Shown: positions 1 through 6,241, numbered from the stretch's first letter. The stretch is DNA of 13,261 bases from Candidatus Heimdallarchaeota archaeon (GCA_027364495.1 DAHXPE010000249.1:1-13261); one strand, 5' to 3'. Translations and numbers: made by a program. Notes: generated by a model from the sequence alone, not told the origin.

Positions 1-1034
1 ACAACAACAATTCCCATAATAATTCGGATGTAATAATCTATTTTAGTACTTAAAAAGGTAATTACATTAGGATCGGTTATTTTATTACCAGCAAGTTGTA
101 AAACTCCACTGCCAATGGTAAAGGGATAGTAAAATATTAAGATAAAGATTCCAATTGCCGAAATTATATCATTTAAAGAATCTACCATTCGAAGACCCCG
201 TACTTTTCCAGTGAAAGCACTAATGGAAAAATAAATCATGTCACAGCCAAGTAAAATGAAAATTATGATAATTCCAATAGAATACCAATAATCATTAAAG
301 AATGGTTGAATATTTATATAGGAAACGTAAAATACAAAGAGCATTAGTATGAACATGACTATAGCACCTAAGGCGCCAGATAAGTGCTCAATCAAGGCTT
401 GGAATTGAGGAGAAAGAAAATCTTTATTTTTTCGTTTTAATTTTGATCTTTTTTCGTCTAAATGTCTGGTATGGGCTTTTTCAAATTTTTCTCTAAGAAT
501 TGCAATTTGTTCCTTAAATGTAACATCATCTCGGTAATAAAGATAGGCTATAAAACACCCAAATGCGACTATTTGAATTGAAGTCCCTAATAAAGAAATA
601 AATGGATCTTTTATCGTTGAAATTAGTGTGCTACCAATAATCATAACGGATATAAATCCAATCAATGCAATAAGGAAAAATTTGTCTTGACTCAATTTTT
701 TCTCTGGTACAACACTCTTATTATGAAAATTTTGGGTAAATACATTAGTTTTAACATTTTGATAGGCGACGCTTGGTTCAGAAGCAGAATATTCATAGCC
801 AGATTCTTCATAAAATCGATTAGCTAAAATTTCTGGATCTTCCATTTGATCAAGTGCTTTACGAAAAGCAGTTTCTATTGAAAGACCATCTTTAGTAGCA
901 TATTTATTCGCCGACTCCCAGATATGAGTATGTAACTCGTGGACGATTGCTTCAGCATCGGGAAGCATTGAAAGTTTTTTTCGGACCAGTTGAAGATACT
1001 GGTCAATTTCTGCATTAACTTCAGTTTGATTCAT
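1..1034 (-). CDS. HAAS-domain multipass membrane protein (partial, C-terminus off the left edge)
   Basis: The minus strand is open from the ATG at 1034 to the window edge, about 344 codons with no stop, so the 5' end is complete and the 3' end is missing. Residues 5-75 form a helical domain of the HAAS/DUF1700 type: a leucine- and charge-rich helix, then LPDAEAIVHELHTHIWE, then a glycine turn and a helix ending in MEDPEILANRF, the family's usual 'GDPxxLA' position. After a polar linker come several hydrophobic segments (roughly residues 111-132, 137-155, 215-238, 248-270 and 280-305), with a strongly basic cytoplasmic-looking stretch around 165-200. HAAS proteins are typically co-transcribed with a PadR repressor, and here the padR-like gene lies 30 bp upstream on the same strand. 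The start has a good Shine-Dalgarno sequence. The family assignment is firm for the N-terminus. The function of the membrane part is unknown; transport, sensing or control of membrane processes are all possible. Confidence 0.82.
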   Translation of the reverse strand, partial: MNQTEVNAEIDQYLQLVRKKLSMLPDAEAIVHELHTHIWESANKYATKDGLSIETAFRKALDQMEDPEILANRFYEESGYEYSASEPSVAYQNVKTNVFTQNFHNKSVVPEKKLSQDKFFLIALIGFISVMIIGSTLISTIKDPFISLLGTSIQIVAFGCFIAYLYYRDDVTFKEQIAILREKFEKAHTRHLDEKRSKLKRKNKDFLSPQFQALIEHLSGALGAIVMFILMLFVFYVSYINIQPFFNDYWYSIGIIIIFILLGCDMIYFSISAFTGKVRGLRMVDSLNDIISAIGIFILIFYYPFTIGSGVLQLAGNKITDPNVITFLSTKIDYYIRIIMGIVV

Positions 1035-1039
1035 AATAT

Positions 1040-1044
1040 TCACC
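1040..1044 (-). promoter_or_regulatory. Shine-Dalgarno site of the HAAS protein
   Basis: On the minus strand GGTGA lies 5 nt before the ATG at 1034 and matches the archaeal 16S 3' end. It lies inside the 30-bp gap after the padR-like stop codon, so the HAAS gene can be translated from the padR transcript. It fixes the start of the partial gene. Confidence 0.65.
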
Positions 1045-1064
1045 AATTTAATAAATGATTAGCT

Positions 1065-1433
1065 TTAAATTTTCGATTGCTCATGCAATCCTTTAAGAAT
1101 AGTAAAATATAATTCCCAGTATTGCCAGAGTTTCTCTGTTACTTGATGACCTTCAGGAGTTAAACGATAATATTTTCTTGCATCATCTGGTTTATCGAAC
1201 TGTTCAACCAGTCCGTCAATTCGCATTTGTCTCAGAATAGCATAATAGACTGCATTTGATCCGTCAAGTTCACCATACGTCTGGGTATTAAGAACATCAC
1301 TAATACCATAACCATGAATACCACCTTGTTTTTCATAATCACGGATGATAAAAAGTAAGGCCACTCTATTTGCACTTGTTAAAAGTGAATCCTTTTCTTT
1401 GTCAAGAAAGCGTTTTTTGTTTTGATCAGACAT
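1065..1433 (-). CDS. PadR-family winged-helix transcriptional regulator
   Basis: 122 residues, a typical length for the short PadR class. The PadR hallmarks are in order: a first helix with LLFIIRDY (27-33), the HGYGI signature at 40-44 opening the recognition-helix region, YYAILRQM at 63-70 leading to GLVE, and the wing RKYYRLTPEG at 86-95. A C-terminal amphipathic helix (WQYWELYFTILKGL) is the usual dimerisation element. It is a DNA-binding repressor that probably autoregulates and controls the HAAS membrane-protein gene 30 bp downstream. This PadR plus HAAS pairing is a recurrent operon. The ligand is unknown. The ATG start at 1433 is the only sensible one. The upstream AT-rich region holds a possible operator (1473-1505). 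Confidence 0.93.
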   Translation of the reverse strand: MSDQNKKRFLDKEKDSLLTSANRVALLFIIRDYEKQGGIHGYGISDVLNTQTYGELDGSNAVYYAILRQMRIDGLVEQFDKPDDARKYYRLTPEGHQVTEKLWQYWELYFTILKGLHEQSKI

Positions 1434-1472
1434 TGGTTATTACTTGGTATATTTTTTTTCTTACTTTGGCAT

Positions 1473-1505
1473 GTATTATCTAATAAATAGTATAGCATAT
1501 AATAC
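1473..1505. promoter_or_regulatory. Candidate operator/promoter of the padR-like gene
   Basis: The arms GTATTAT (1473-1479) and ATAATAC (1499-1505) form a 7-bp inverted repeat separated by 19 bp, starting 40 bp upstream of the PadR start. A second pair, AGTAT/ATACT, lies within and beside it. The region is very AT-rich and also provides TATA-like sequence for the minus-strand gene. An autoregulatory PadR site here is inference; in such AT-rich DNA a chance repeat of this length is possible. Confidence 0.3.
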
Positions 1506-1536
1506 TTTAAATAGTTTTTGATATAGGTATAAAATT

Positions 1537-1564
1537 AAAAAAAAAACTTTCCAAAAAGGGAAGT
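1537..1564 (-). terminator. Intrinsic-terminator-like hairpin plus T-run (minus strand)
   Basis: Read on the minus strand, ACTTCCC, a TTTTT loop and GGAAAGT (1546-1564, 7 pairs with one G-T) are followed directly by a run of ten T residues, the shape of a bacterial intrinsic terminator. It lies between two divergent genes, so it could only stop antisense transcription coming from the dehydratase-like gene towards padR. It may be fortuitous. Confidence 0.3.
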
Positions 1565-1674
1565 GATTTAAAATTAAGCCAAAAAAAAGGTTCTAAATCT
1601 TTTATTTTATTTTGTAATTAAATGTGATAACATTTTTAAGATAATTTGAGTTGTTTATTTAGGACAGTTTTACT

Positions 1675-2925
1675 TTGCAAAAGTTACTAAAGAAAAAAAT
1701 TCAAAGCTCAGAGACTTTGAAAGGAATAATGGCAGATTATTATATAGATTTAAAAGAAAATGATGAAAAGGACACAAAACAATTAGTAGCCTGGTGTACT
1801 AGTGCTGGTCCGTCTGAATTACTACGTTCTTTCGGTTTTAAGGTTTACTTTCCTGAAAATCATACTGCTATTCTTGGATCTTCTAGAATTGCCAATGATG
1901 TCATACCTCTTGCGAATTCAGCTGGTTATTCTCCAGATATATGCTCCTATTTAACATCAGACGTTGGTGCTTATTTAGCAGGTATAACCCCTTTAACAAA
2001 TATGTATGGTCTAAAAACAGTTCCAAAACCAGATGTACTTGTTTATAATACAAATCAATGTCGTGATGTTCAAGATTGGTTTAGTTACTATGCGAATCGC
2101 TTAAATATTCCAGTTTTTGGTATTCATCCACCAACTCACATACCTGAAATACAAGAATCTCATATAAATTATGTAACAACTCAGTTTGAAGATTTGATTG
2201 GTAATCTAGAGAAAGTTACCGATCAAAAATTTGACATGAATAATTTAAAGAAAATTCTATCTATTTCAAGAGAATCTTCACATCTATGGGAAGCTGTTCT
2301 TAAAACTGCCCAGCATATTCCAAGCCCAATAGATTTTTTTGATGCCTGTATTCAAATGGGTCCTATAGTCGTTTTACGTGGTGAACAAGTTGTTACTGAT
2401 TATTATAAGCAATTACTTAACGAATTAAATGAACGCATAGAAGAAAATAGAGGTGTGATAGACAATGAAGAAGTAAGGGTTTACTGGGATGGAATGCCTA
2501 TTTGGGGAAAATTGAAAAACTTGTCCAATCACTTCAGTGAATTAGAAGCATGTGTTGTAGCCTCTACCTACTGTAATTCTTGGACCTTTAGTGAAATTGA
2601 TCCCAATAATCCAATTAAAAGTATGGCTGACAGTTACACAAAAATTTTTATTAACAGAGCAGAAGGTTTTAAATTAGATTATCTTAAACGAATGGCAAAA
2701 GAATTCAATATTAACGGTTTTATCTTTCATGATTCGAAAACATGTCCAAATAATAGTAATAATCGATATCGTTTACCTCAAAGGACTCAAGAAGCTACTG
2801 GTCTTCCAGCTATTACCATCAATGGAGATCAAAATGATCTTCGATGTTTTTCAGAAGAACAAACCAAGACTACAATCGAAGCTTTTATTGAACAAATAAA
2901 AACTAATAAAGAACTCAGCATTTAA
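1675..2925 (+). CDS. 2-hydroxyacyl-CoA dehydratase / benzoyl-CoA reductase BcrB/HgdB-family protein
   Basis: 416 residues, normal length for one subunit of the HgdB/BcrB/BcrC superfamily. These proteins bind a [4Fe-4S] cluster and take part in radical dehydration of 2-hydroxyacyl-CoA or in ATP-driven reductions. The first Rossmann-like domain has the AWCTSAGPSELLRSFGF strand-helix (39-55). Cysteines at C90 (PDICSYL), C129 (NTNQCRDV) and C357 (HDSKTCPNN) occupy the positions used as cluster ligands in the family. WDGMPIWGKL (271-280) opens the second domain, and GDQNDLRCFSEEQ (384-396) with a final amphipathic helix ends it. The start is TTG at 1675 with AGGA 10 nt upstream; ATG at 1729 (residue 19) is the alternative. 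No second subunit and no ASKHA-type activator ATPase is in the window, so it could be a double-cubane-type or electron-transfer relative. The substrate cannot be named. Confidence 0.88.
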   Translation: MQKLLKKKIQSSETLKGIMADYYIDLKENDEKDTKQLVAWCTSAGPSELLRSFGFKVYFPENHTAILGSSRIANDVIPLANSAGYSPDICSYLTSDVGAYLAGITPLTNMYGLKTVPKPDVLVYNTNQCRDVQDWFSYYANRLNIPVFGIHPPTHIPEIQESHINYVTTQFEDLIGNLEKVTDQKFDMNNLKKILSISRESSHLWEAVLKTAQHIPSPIDFFDACIQMGPIVVLRGEQVVTDYYKQLLNELNERIEENRGVIDNEEVRVYWDGMPIWGKLKNLSNHFSELEACVVASTYCNSWTFSEIDPNNPIKSMADSYTKIFINRAEGFKLDYLKRMAKEFNINGFIFHDSKTCPNNSNNRYRLPQRTQEATGLPAITINGDQNDLRCFSEEQTKTTIEAFIEQIKTNKELSI

Positions 2926-2949
2926 TTGGATAAATAATAAAATATTTAA

Positions 2950-3031
2950 TTTTTGATTTCTTTTTATCAAAACTGTTCTTTTTTGCTACCTAAAATGTAT
3001 ATTTTTTGTTTATTTTCTTTATTTTTCTTTT
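2950..3031 (+). terminator. T-rich termination region after the dehydratase-like gene
   Basis: Three T-rich runs (2950-2965, 2976-2984, 3002-3031) begin about 25 bp after the stop codon. Archaeal RNA polymerase terminates at such U-tracts without a hairpin. No stable stem precedes them. Confidence 0.4.
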
Positions 3032-3062
3032 AGCAGGTCTTGAAAATTACTGATTATTCTAC

Positions 3063-3358
3063 TTACAGGACTGCTATTGTCACGCTATTGATGCGTTGAT
3101 TATTATTTACCAAGTTTTCACTAAAATAATCAATTAAATCGTTTCTAGAAGAATTTGTAATCAATCACTTACTATATTGCGTCTCGTTTTCTGTAGTACC
3201 TCCTGTATATATAAAAACATCATTAACAATAAATGAGTAATCCGATTGTAAACTATTTTGGTTTGCTATTTTTTGACTTATACTTAGAAAAAGAAAACAA
3301 GCAATTATATTGTTCCTATCGTAGAAAATTTCAATTTTTTATTATTCATATTAATCAT
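3063..3358 (-). pseudogene. Decayed secreted-protein gene (signal peptide plus first ~90 residues)
   Basis: On the minus strand an ATG at 3358 (or 3349) opens MNNKKLKFSTIGTI, which then stops at 3305-3307. Shifting frame by one step at about 3306 continues a convincing signal peptide (IIACFLFLSISQKIA) and then protein-like sequence, QSDYSFIVNDVFIYTGG and TENETQYSK. An in-frame TGA follows at 3165-3167, then LITNSSRNDLIDYF and RINSVTIAVL up to TAA at 3063. One frameshift plus one nonsense codon in a readable protein indicates a degraded gene, of which only the N-terminal part remains. The NDVFIYTGG stretch recalls the first blade of kelch/beta-propeller surface proteins, but that is tentative. 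It explains most of the gene-poor gap. Confidence 0.5.
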
Positions 3359-3720
3359 CGTTTGCTTATTCACTTAAAAAATTTTATTATTTTACAGCAA
3401 GAATGAAATCTTTAGTTTCAAAACAACGATAGACACTAATAATTATATAAATTTTTGTTTATTATTAAAATTTCTTTATAATGCCAAAATCAATTTTTAT
3501 AAGTATAACTTTACAAAAATAAGAATTAAAATGGTTATTGTTTAGTAAATAAGGAGATGTAATTAGTATGACATATATTTGGTTAGCCTAAGAATAGATA
3601 ACCAAGAATCAGAGGGTATCATTTTTACAAAAAAAAAAACCAAAAATCGCTTATAAAACAATTTATAATGGAACTATCAATACATTTAAAACCAATAGAA
3701 ATTGAAATATTTAATCGAGA
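3359..3720. other. Gene-poor leader region with two tiny ORFs and a TATA-like box
   Basis: No ordinary gene is seen. AGGAGATG (3552-3559), a strong Shine-Dalgarno sequence, lies before an ATG at 3568 that opens only a seven-residue ORF (MTYIWLA, stop 3589-3591). Further on, an ATG at 3668 opens 18 codons (MELSIHLKPIEIEIFNRD) whose TGA (3722-3724) overlaps the TTG start of the next gene. A run of A residues lies at 3628-3639. These may be relics of lost genes or a leader of the downstream pair. Confidence 0.3.
3651..3658 (+). promoter_or_regulatory. TATA-like box upstream of the TerB-like/reductase pair
   Basis: TTATAAAA follows ATCGC, a reasonable archaeal TATA box. Transcription would start about 25 bp downstream, near 3680, giving a leader of about 40-50 nt before the TTG/ATG start at 3721/3730. 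It is the clearest box in the region, but the AT-rich background lowers certainty. Confidence 0.4.
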
Positions 3721-4074
3721 TTGATACAAATGGTAGGTCAGCGGTTATATCGAAACCCAGATGAAATTGTGAATAGAATTAACAATAGTATTCAAGACTA
3801 CATTGATTCTTATAGAGGTGATTTATCATCCGATGAACAAGAAATTATAAATAAAATCAAAGAGTGGGATATTAAAGTTGAACATCAACTAATGGAAATT
3901 TTCATGGCATCAATAACAGATGAAGAATTCGATGAGTTACTAAGTATGTCTCTTCATTCAGTAGTAGATTTAATGAAAGAACAAGCAAAAGCTGACGGCG
4001 TTATAACTGAAAAAGAAGAAAGAATTATTAATTTTATGTCAGATGCTATACTTAAAAAAGGAATAGGAGAGTAA
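3721..4074 (+). CDS. Small helical protein with a TerB-like C-terminal motif
   Basis: 117 residues, all predicted helical, acidic, with no signal peptide or membrane segment. I do not recognise a named family with confidence. The C-terminal part, AKADGVITEKEERIINFM (89-106), resembles the 'ADGxIxxxE' acidic turn found in TerB-like helical domains, where it often binds metal; this is only a local resemblance. The start is TTG at 3721 or, preferably, ATG at 3730 (fourth codon); neither has a clear Shine-Dalgarno sequence. It ends 6 bp before the flavin reductase gene, and the reductase ribosome site lies inside its last codons, so the two are almost certainly co-transcribed. It may be a regulatory or docking partner of the reductase. 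A frameshift joining it to the short upstream ORF (3668) cannot be excluded. Confidence 0.75.
   Translation: MIQMVGQRLYRNPDEIVNRINNSIQDYIDSYRGDLSSDEQEIINKIKEWDIKVEHQLMEIFMASITDEEFDELLSMSLHSVVDLMKEQAKADGVITEKEERIINFMSDAILKKGIGE
4065..4071 (+). promoter_or_regulatory. Strong Shine-Dalgarno site of the reductase gene
   Basis: AGGAGAG overlaps the final codons of the upstream small gene and lies 9-11 nt before the ATG at 4081. It supports that start and suggests translational coupling of the pair. Confidence 0.65.
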
Positions 4075-4080
4075 TTACTT

Positions 4081-4866
4081 ATGACACAAGTTGAAACTCA
4101 AAATAAAAAGAAAAAAGCAACAACAGAAACTATTGGCATTGTAACAAAAGTAACAAAAGAAACATCAGATACCCATACACTGCGCATCTCAATGCCTAAT
4201 CTCAAAGATGAAGAAAAACCTTTCACATTTAAACCAGGCCAATTTGTAATGGTCAGACCTGTTATCAACGGTAAAACAATTCCAAGAGCTTATTCAGTTT
4301 CCTCATCTCCCACCAGATCTGAATCAGAAAATTATTATGATTTGACTGTCAGGCAAACACAAACACCAACGGTAAGTAAATGGCTTAATGATCGAAAAGT
4401 TAATGATGAGATTTTATTCCGTGGACCATATGGTCAATTCTTTTGGGAAGAAAATCATCCAGAATCATCTGAATTACTTCTTTTAGGAGGAGGATCAGGA
4501 GTAACACCGTTAAAGAGCATGATGGAATATATTGCGGATAAAAAATTGGGGAATAAAGCAAAATTACTCTATTCGTCAAAAACTTTTCAAGATATCATTC
4601 TTAAAGAGCCCTTAGAACAATTAGCTAAAGATAACGACAACATCGAAGTTGAATTTTCTTTAACAAGAGAACCAACTGATAGTTCTTGGATTGGTAGAAG
4701 AGGAAGAATAGATGAAAATTACATTAAAGAAACCTTAAAAGAATTTGATATTCCGAAAACAGGCTGTTATCTCTGTGGAACACCAGCTTTTGTCGAAAAC
4801 ATGTCATCATTATTACAAGGTGCTGGAATTTCAGAAGAGAAGATTTGGCATGAAAGATGGGAATGA
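4081..4866 (+). CDS. Stand-alone FAD/NAD(P)H oxidoreductase of the ferredoxin-NADP reductase superfamily
   Basis: 261 residues forming a two-domain FNR-like reductase without a fused ferredoxin, globin or oxygenase domain. The FAD barrel (about 15-125) has FKPGQFVMV (50-58), the isoalloxazine-binding RAYS motif (69-72) and FRGPYGQF (113-120). The nucleotide domain has LLLLGGGSGVTPL (132-144) for the pyrophosphate and LCGTPAFVENM (231-241) with HERW at the C-terminus. The enzyme moves electrons from NAD(P)H through FAD to a separate acceptor. There is no Fe-S cysteine set. It follows the small helical gene at 6 bp. A single-domain globin is encoded about 0.7 kb away on the other strand; together they equal the domain set of a flavohaemoglobin. 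The electron acceptor is otherwise unknown; a monooxygenase component or ferredoxin are alternatives. A lysine-rich N-terminal tail of about 14 residues is unstructured. Confidence 0.92.
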   Translation: MTQVETQNKKKKATTETIGIVTKVTKETSDTHTLRISMPNLKDEEKPFTFKPGQFVMVRPVINGKTIPRAYSVSSSPTRSESENYYDLTVRQTQTPTVSKWLNDRKVNDEILFRGPYGQFFWEENHPESSELLLLGGGSGVTPLKSMMEYIADKKLGNKAKLLYSSKTFQDIILKEPLEQLAKDNDNIEVEFSLTREPTDSSWIGRRGRIDENYIKETLKEFDIPKTGCYLCGTPAFVENMSSLLQGAGISEEKIWHERWE

Positions 4867-5092
4867 ATTGTAATAGCTACCGAATCATTCTAACTAGTCA
4901 AATTTGGACAAATTCCAACTTTGAGTAAGAAAAAATGAACTACACATTAACCCTATTATGTATTATATTTTTCTTTTGCCAAAACAAGTAGGATAACATA
5001 CTATCAAAAATAATATTTACCTCATAAGCTAAAAAATTTTGATTCTTCCATAATGATTTCTGAAGAAGATAACGAAAATAGATTTTATAAAA

Positions 5093-5116
5093 TTTATAAA
5101 CCAGAAGGTTTATAAA
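5093..5116. promoter_or_regulatory. Perfect 10-bp inverted repeat covering the TATA-like box of the ABM gene
   Basis: The arms TTTATAAACC (5093-5102) and GGTTTATAAA (5107-5116) are separated by AGAA. Each arm contains a TATA-like TTTATAAA. The upstream copy lies about 35 bp before the ATG at 5135, the right place for an archaeal promoter with a short leader. A dimeric repressor bound here would block TBP. It also overlaps the end of a 20-codon ORF (5053-5115). Confidence 0.5.
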
Positions 5117-5134
5117 AAAAATTCTTTTAAATCC

Positions 5135-5491
5135 ATGATAAGTCATAATCAATCTTCTGAATCATCTAATGCAAATGAAAAAATATTTCGTGTAGATAAA
5201 TTTATCGTACCAGAAAATGGACGAATTGAATTCCTTGACACAGTCAAAAAAACCCATACTTTTTTGAGAACATTACCTGGTTTTAAACAAGATTTTATTT
5301 TTGAACAATTTTCTGGATTTGGAAAATATAATTTTGTAACTGTGGTTGAATGGATTAATATTGATTATGTTAATTCAGCAAAAGTTGCTGTACAGGAAAT
5401 GCAAAAGAAAGAAGGATATAATCCACAAGAAATTATGAAACGAAACGAAATAAGTTCTGACTTTTCGTTTTGTAAATCATTAGTTTTCTAA
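5135..5491 (+). CDS. ABM-like dimeric alpha/beta-barrel protein
   Basis: 118 residues. The order of elements matches the ferredoxin-like antibiotic-biosynthesis-monooxygenase (ABM/DABB) fold: strand FRVDKFIVP (18-26), helix GRIEFLDTVKKTHTFLRTL, strand FKQDFIFEQF, strand YNFVTVVEWI, then a helix where residues 80-90 give SAKVAVQEM. The LPGF turn (67-70 region of many homologues) is seen as LRTLPGFKQDF. Such proteins act on quinones, haem or small aromatics without cofactors, or simply bind them. No catalytic residue can be assigned. There is no Shine-Dalgarno sequence; the TATA-like inverted repeat at 5093-5116 suggests a short or absent leader. It converges with the globin gene 31 bp away. 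Whether it works with the globin or the reductase is unproven. Confidence 0.72.
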   Translation: MISHNQSSESSNANEKIFRVDKFIVPENGRIEFLDTVKKTHTFLRTLPGFKQDFIFEQFSGFGKYNFVTVVEWINIDYVNSAKVAVQEMQKKEGYNPQEIMKRNEISSDFSFCKSLVF

Positions 5492-5522
5492 ATATTAATT
5501 AATTTCAAATTTTTTGATAGCT

Positions 5523-5948
5523 CTATCTTAATTTTTTTTCAAAGCATGTTAATATTTTTACTATTATTTTATGCCATATAGCTATTATTTCTTCTGAATT
5601 TTCTCCAATATAAACATCTTGAAGTGCCTTCATAAATGAACCTATGAAATAATCTATGTGTTCAACAGTTACTCCAACGTCTTTATGTTTCTTAACTAAT
5701 CTATTTAAATGGTTCTCTATAAGATCTGGAGTTGTAATATGGTTCAATATCAATTCCATTGATCCATAAAACATTTTATATTGAAATTCAAATTTTGTGT
5801 CATGAAATAATGCTCCTGCTTCAGTTTGAAGAAAGTAATAATAAAATCGGAGAACAAAAAAATCTAAATTTTCTTTTATTTTACTCAATGATGAATAAAA
5901 TACCTTCTGTGTTGTATTATCTAAATCAATGATATTTTCCGTTTTCAT
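5523..5948 (-). CDS. Single-domain globin (flavohaemoglobin/Vitreoscilla type)
   Basis: 141 residues, full length for one globin fold with no reductase domain. The B helix has RFYYYFL (34-40), with Tyr36 a likely distal TyrB10; Phe48 (LFHD) fits the invariant CD1 phenylalanine, and Gln56 is a candidate E7. Proximal HisF8 is His88 in LVKKHKDVGV, followed by VEHIDYFIGSFMKAL (95-109) and the H helix EEIIAIWHKIIVKI (119-132), closely following the bacterial haemoglobin pattern (K-H-x3-GV, HY, AW). It binds haem and probably O2 or NO; a TyrB10/Gln pair is typical of NO dioxygenases. A reductase is needed for turnover, and a stand-alone FNR-type one lies about 0.7 kb away. The ATG start at 5948 has no strong Shine-Dalgarno sequence; TATA-like DNA lies at about 5975-5990. 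It converges with the ABM gene. Confidence 0.88.
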   Translation of the reverse strand: MKTENIIDLDNTTQKVFYSSLSKIKENLDFFVLRFYYYFLQTEAGALFHDTKFEFQYKMFYGSMELILNHITTPDLIENHLNRLVKKHKDVGVTVEHIDYFIGSFMKALQDVYIGENSEEIIAIWHKIIVKILTCFEKKLR

Positions 5949-6049
5949 AACCAGATTTAAAATATTTATTTTTAATAAATTACCTAATCAAGTCTATATC
6001 TTCTATTTGTATTTTCTATTCAAATTATAATTTATATATGAAAGTACGA

Positions 6050-6166
6050 TCAAAAAACAGCTTCAACATCACCAACCAAACAAAGAAGACTTGTCTTAGG
6101 TGCTTTATGAATTTATACTTTATTAGAACGATTTTCATCTACTTTTCTAATGAGTCCTAAATGGAA
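6050..6166 (-). pseudogene. Possible remnant of a winged-helix regulator
   Basis: Minus-strand frame from 6166: FHLGLIRKVDENRSNKV, an in-frame TAA (6113-6115), then IHKAPKTSLLCLVGDVEAVF and TGA at 6050. The first part looks like the end of a recognition helix and wing of an ArsR/MarR-like domain (GLI-x-K...N-x-V-[Y]), with the stop falling where a tyrosine codon would be expected. No start or upstream domain is left. It lies about 100 bp upstream of the globin start on the same strand and may be a dead regulator of it. The call rests on the look of about 38 codons, so it is tentative. Confidence 0.3.
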
Positions 6167-6172
6167 TTATTT

Positions 6173-6206
6173 TAATATTGATGCGCCAATTATAATATTG
6201 ATGCGC
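6173..6206. repeat. Two direct copies of a 14-bp motif at 20-bp spacing
   Basis: TAATATTGATGCGC occurs at 6173-6186 and again exactly at 6193-6206, a period of 20 bp (about two helical turns), so both copies face the same side of the DNA. They lie 64-97 bp upstream of the methyltransferase ATG and 36 bp upstream of its TATA-like box. A tandem activator site is a plausible inference. The GCGC core stands out in the AT-rich background. Confidence 0.5.
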
Positions 6207-6241
6207 TAGGAAATATTTGAAATACAAAATTTACAAATACT

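Noticed and set aside
3086..3095. TATTGATGCG, a partial match to the 6173-6206 repeat
   Set aside because: It lies within the readable frame of the decayed gene (RINSV region) and matches only 10 bases, so chance is sufficient.
3552..3591. Attenuator-type leader peptide
   Set aside because: The seven-residue ORF has no run of regulatory codons and no alternative hairpins with a terminator, so only the odd ribosome site is reported.
4940..5152. Minus-strand ORF of 70 residues
   Set aside because: It overlaps the ABM start and its promoter repeat, has no ribosome site, and its Phe/Ile/Lys/Asn-rich composition is what AT-rich noncoding DNA gives.
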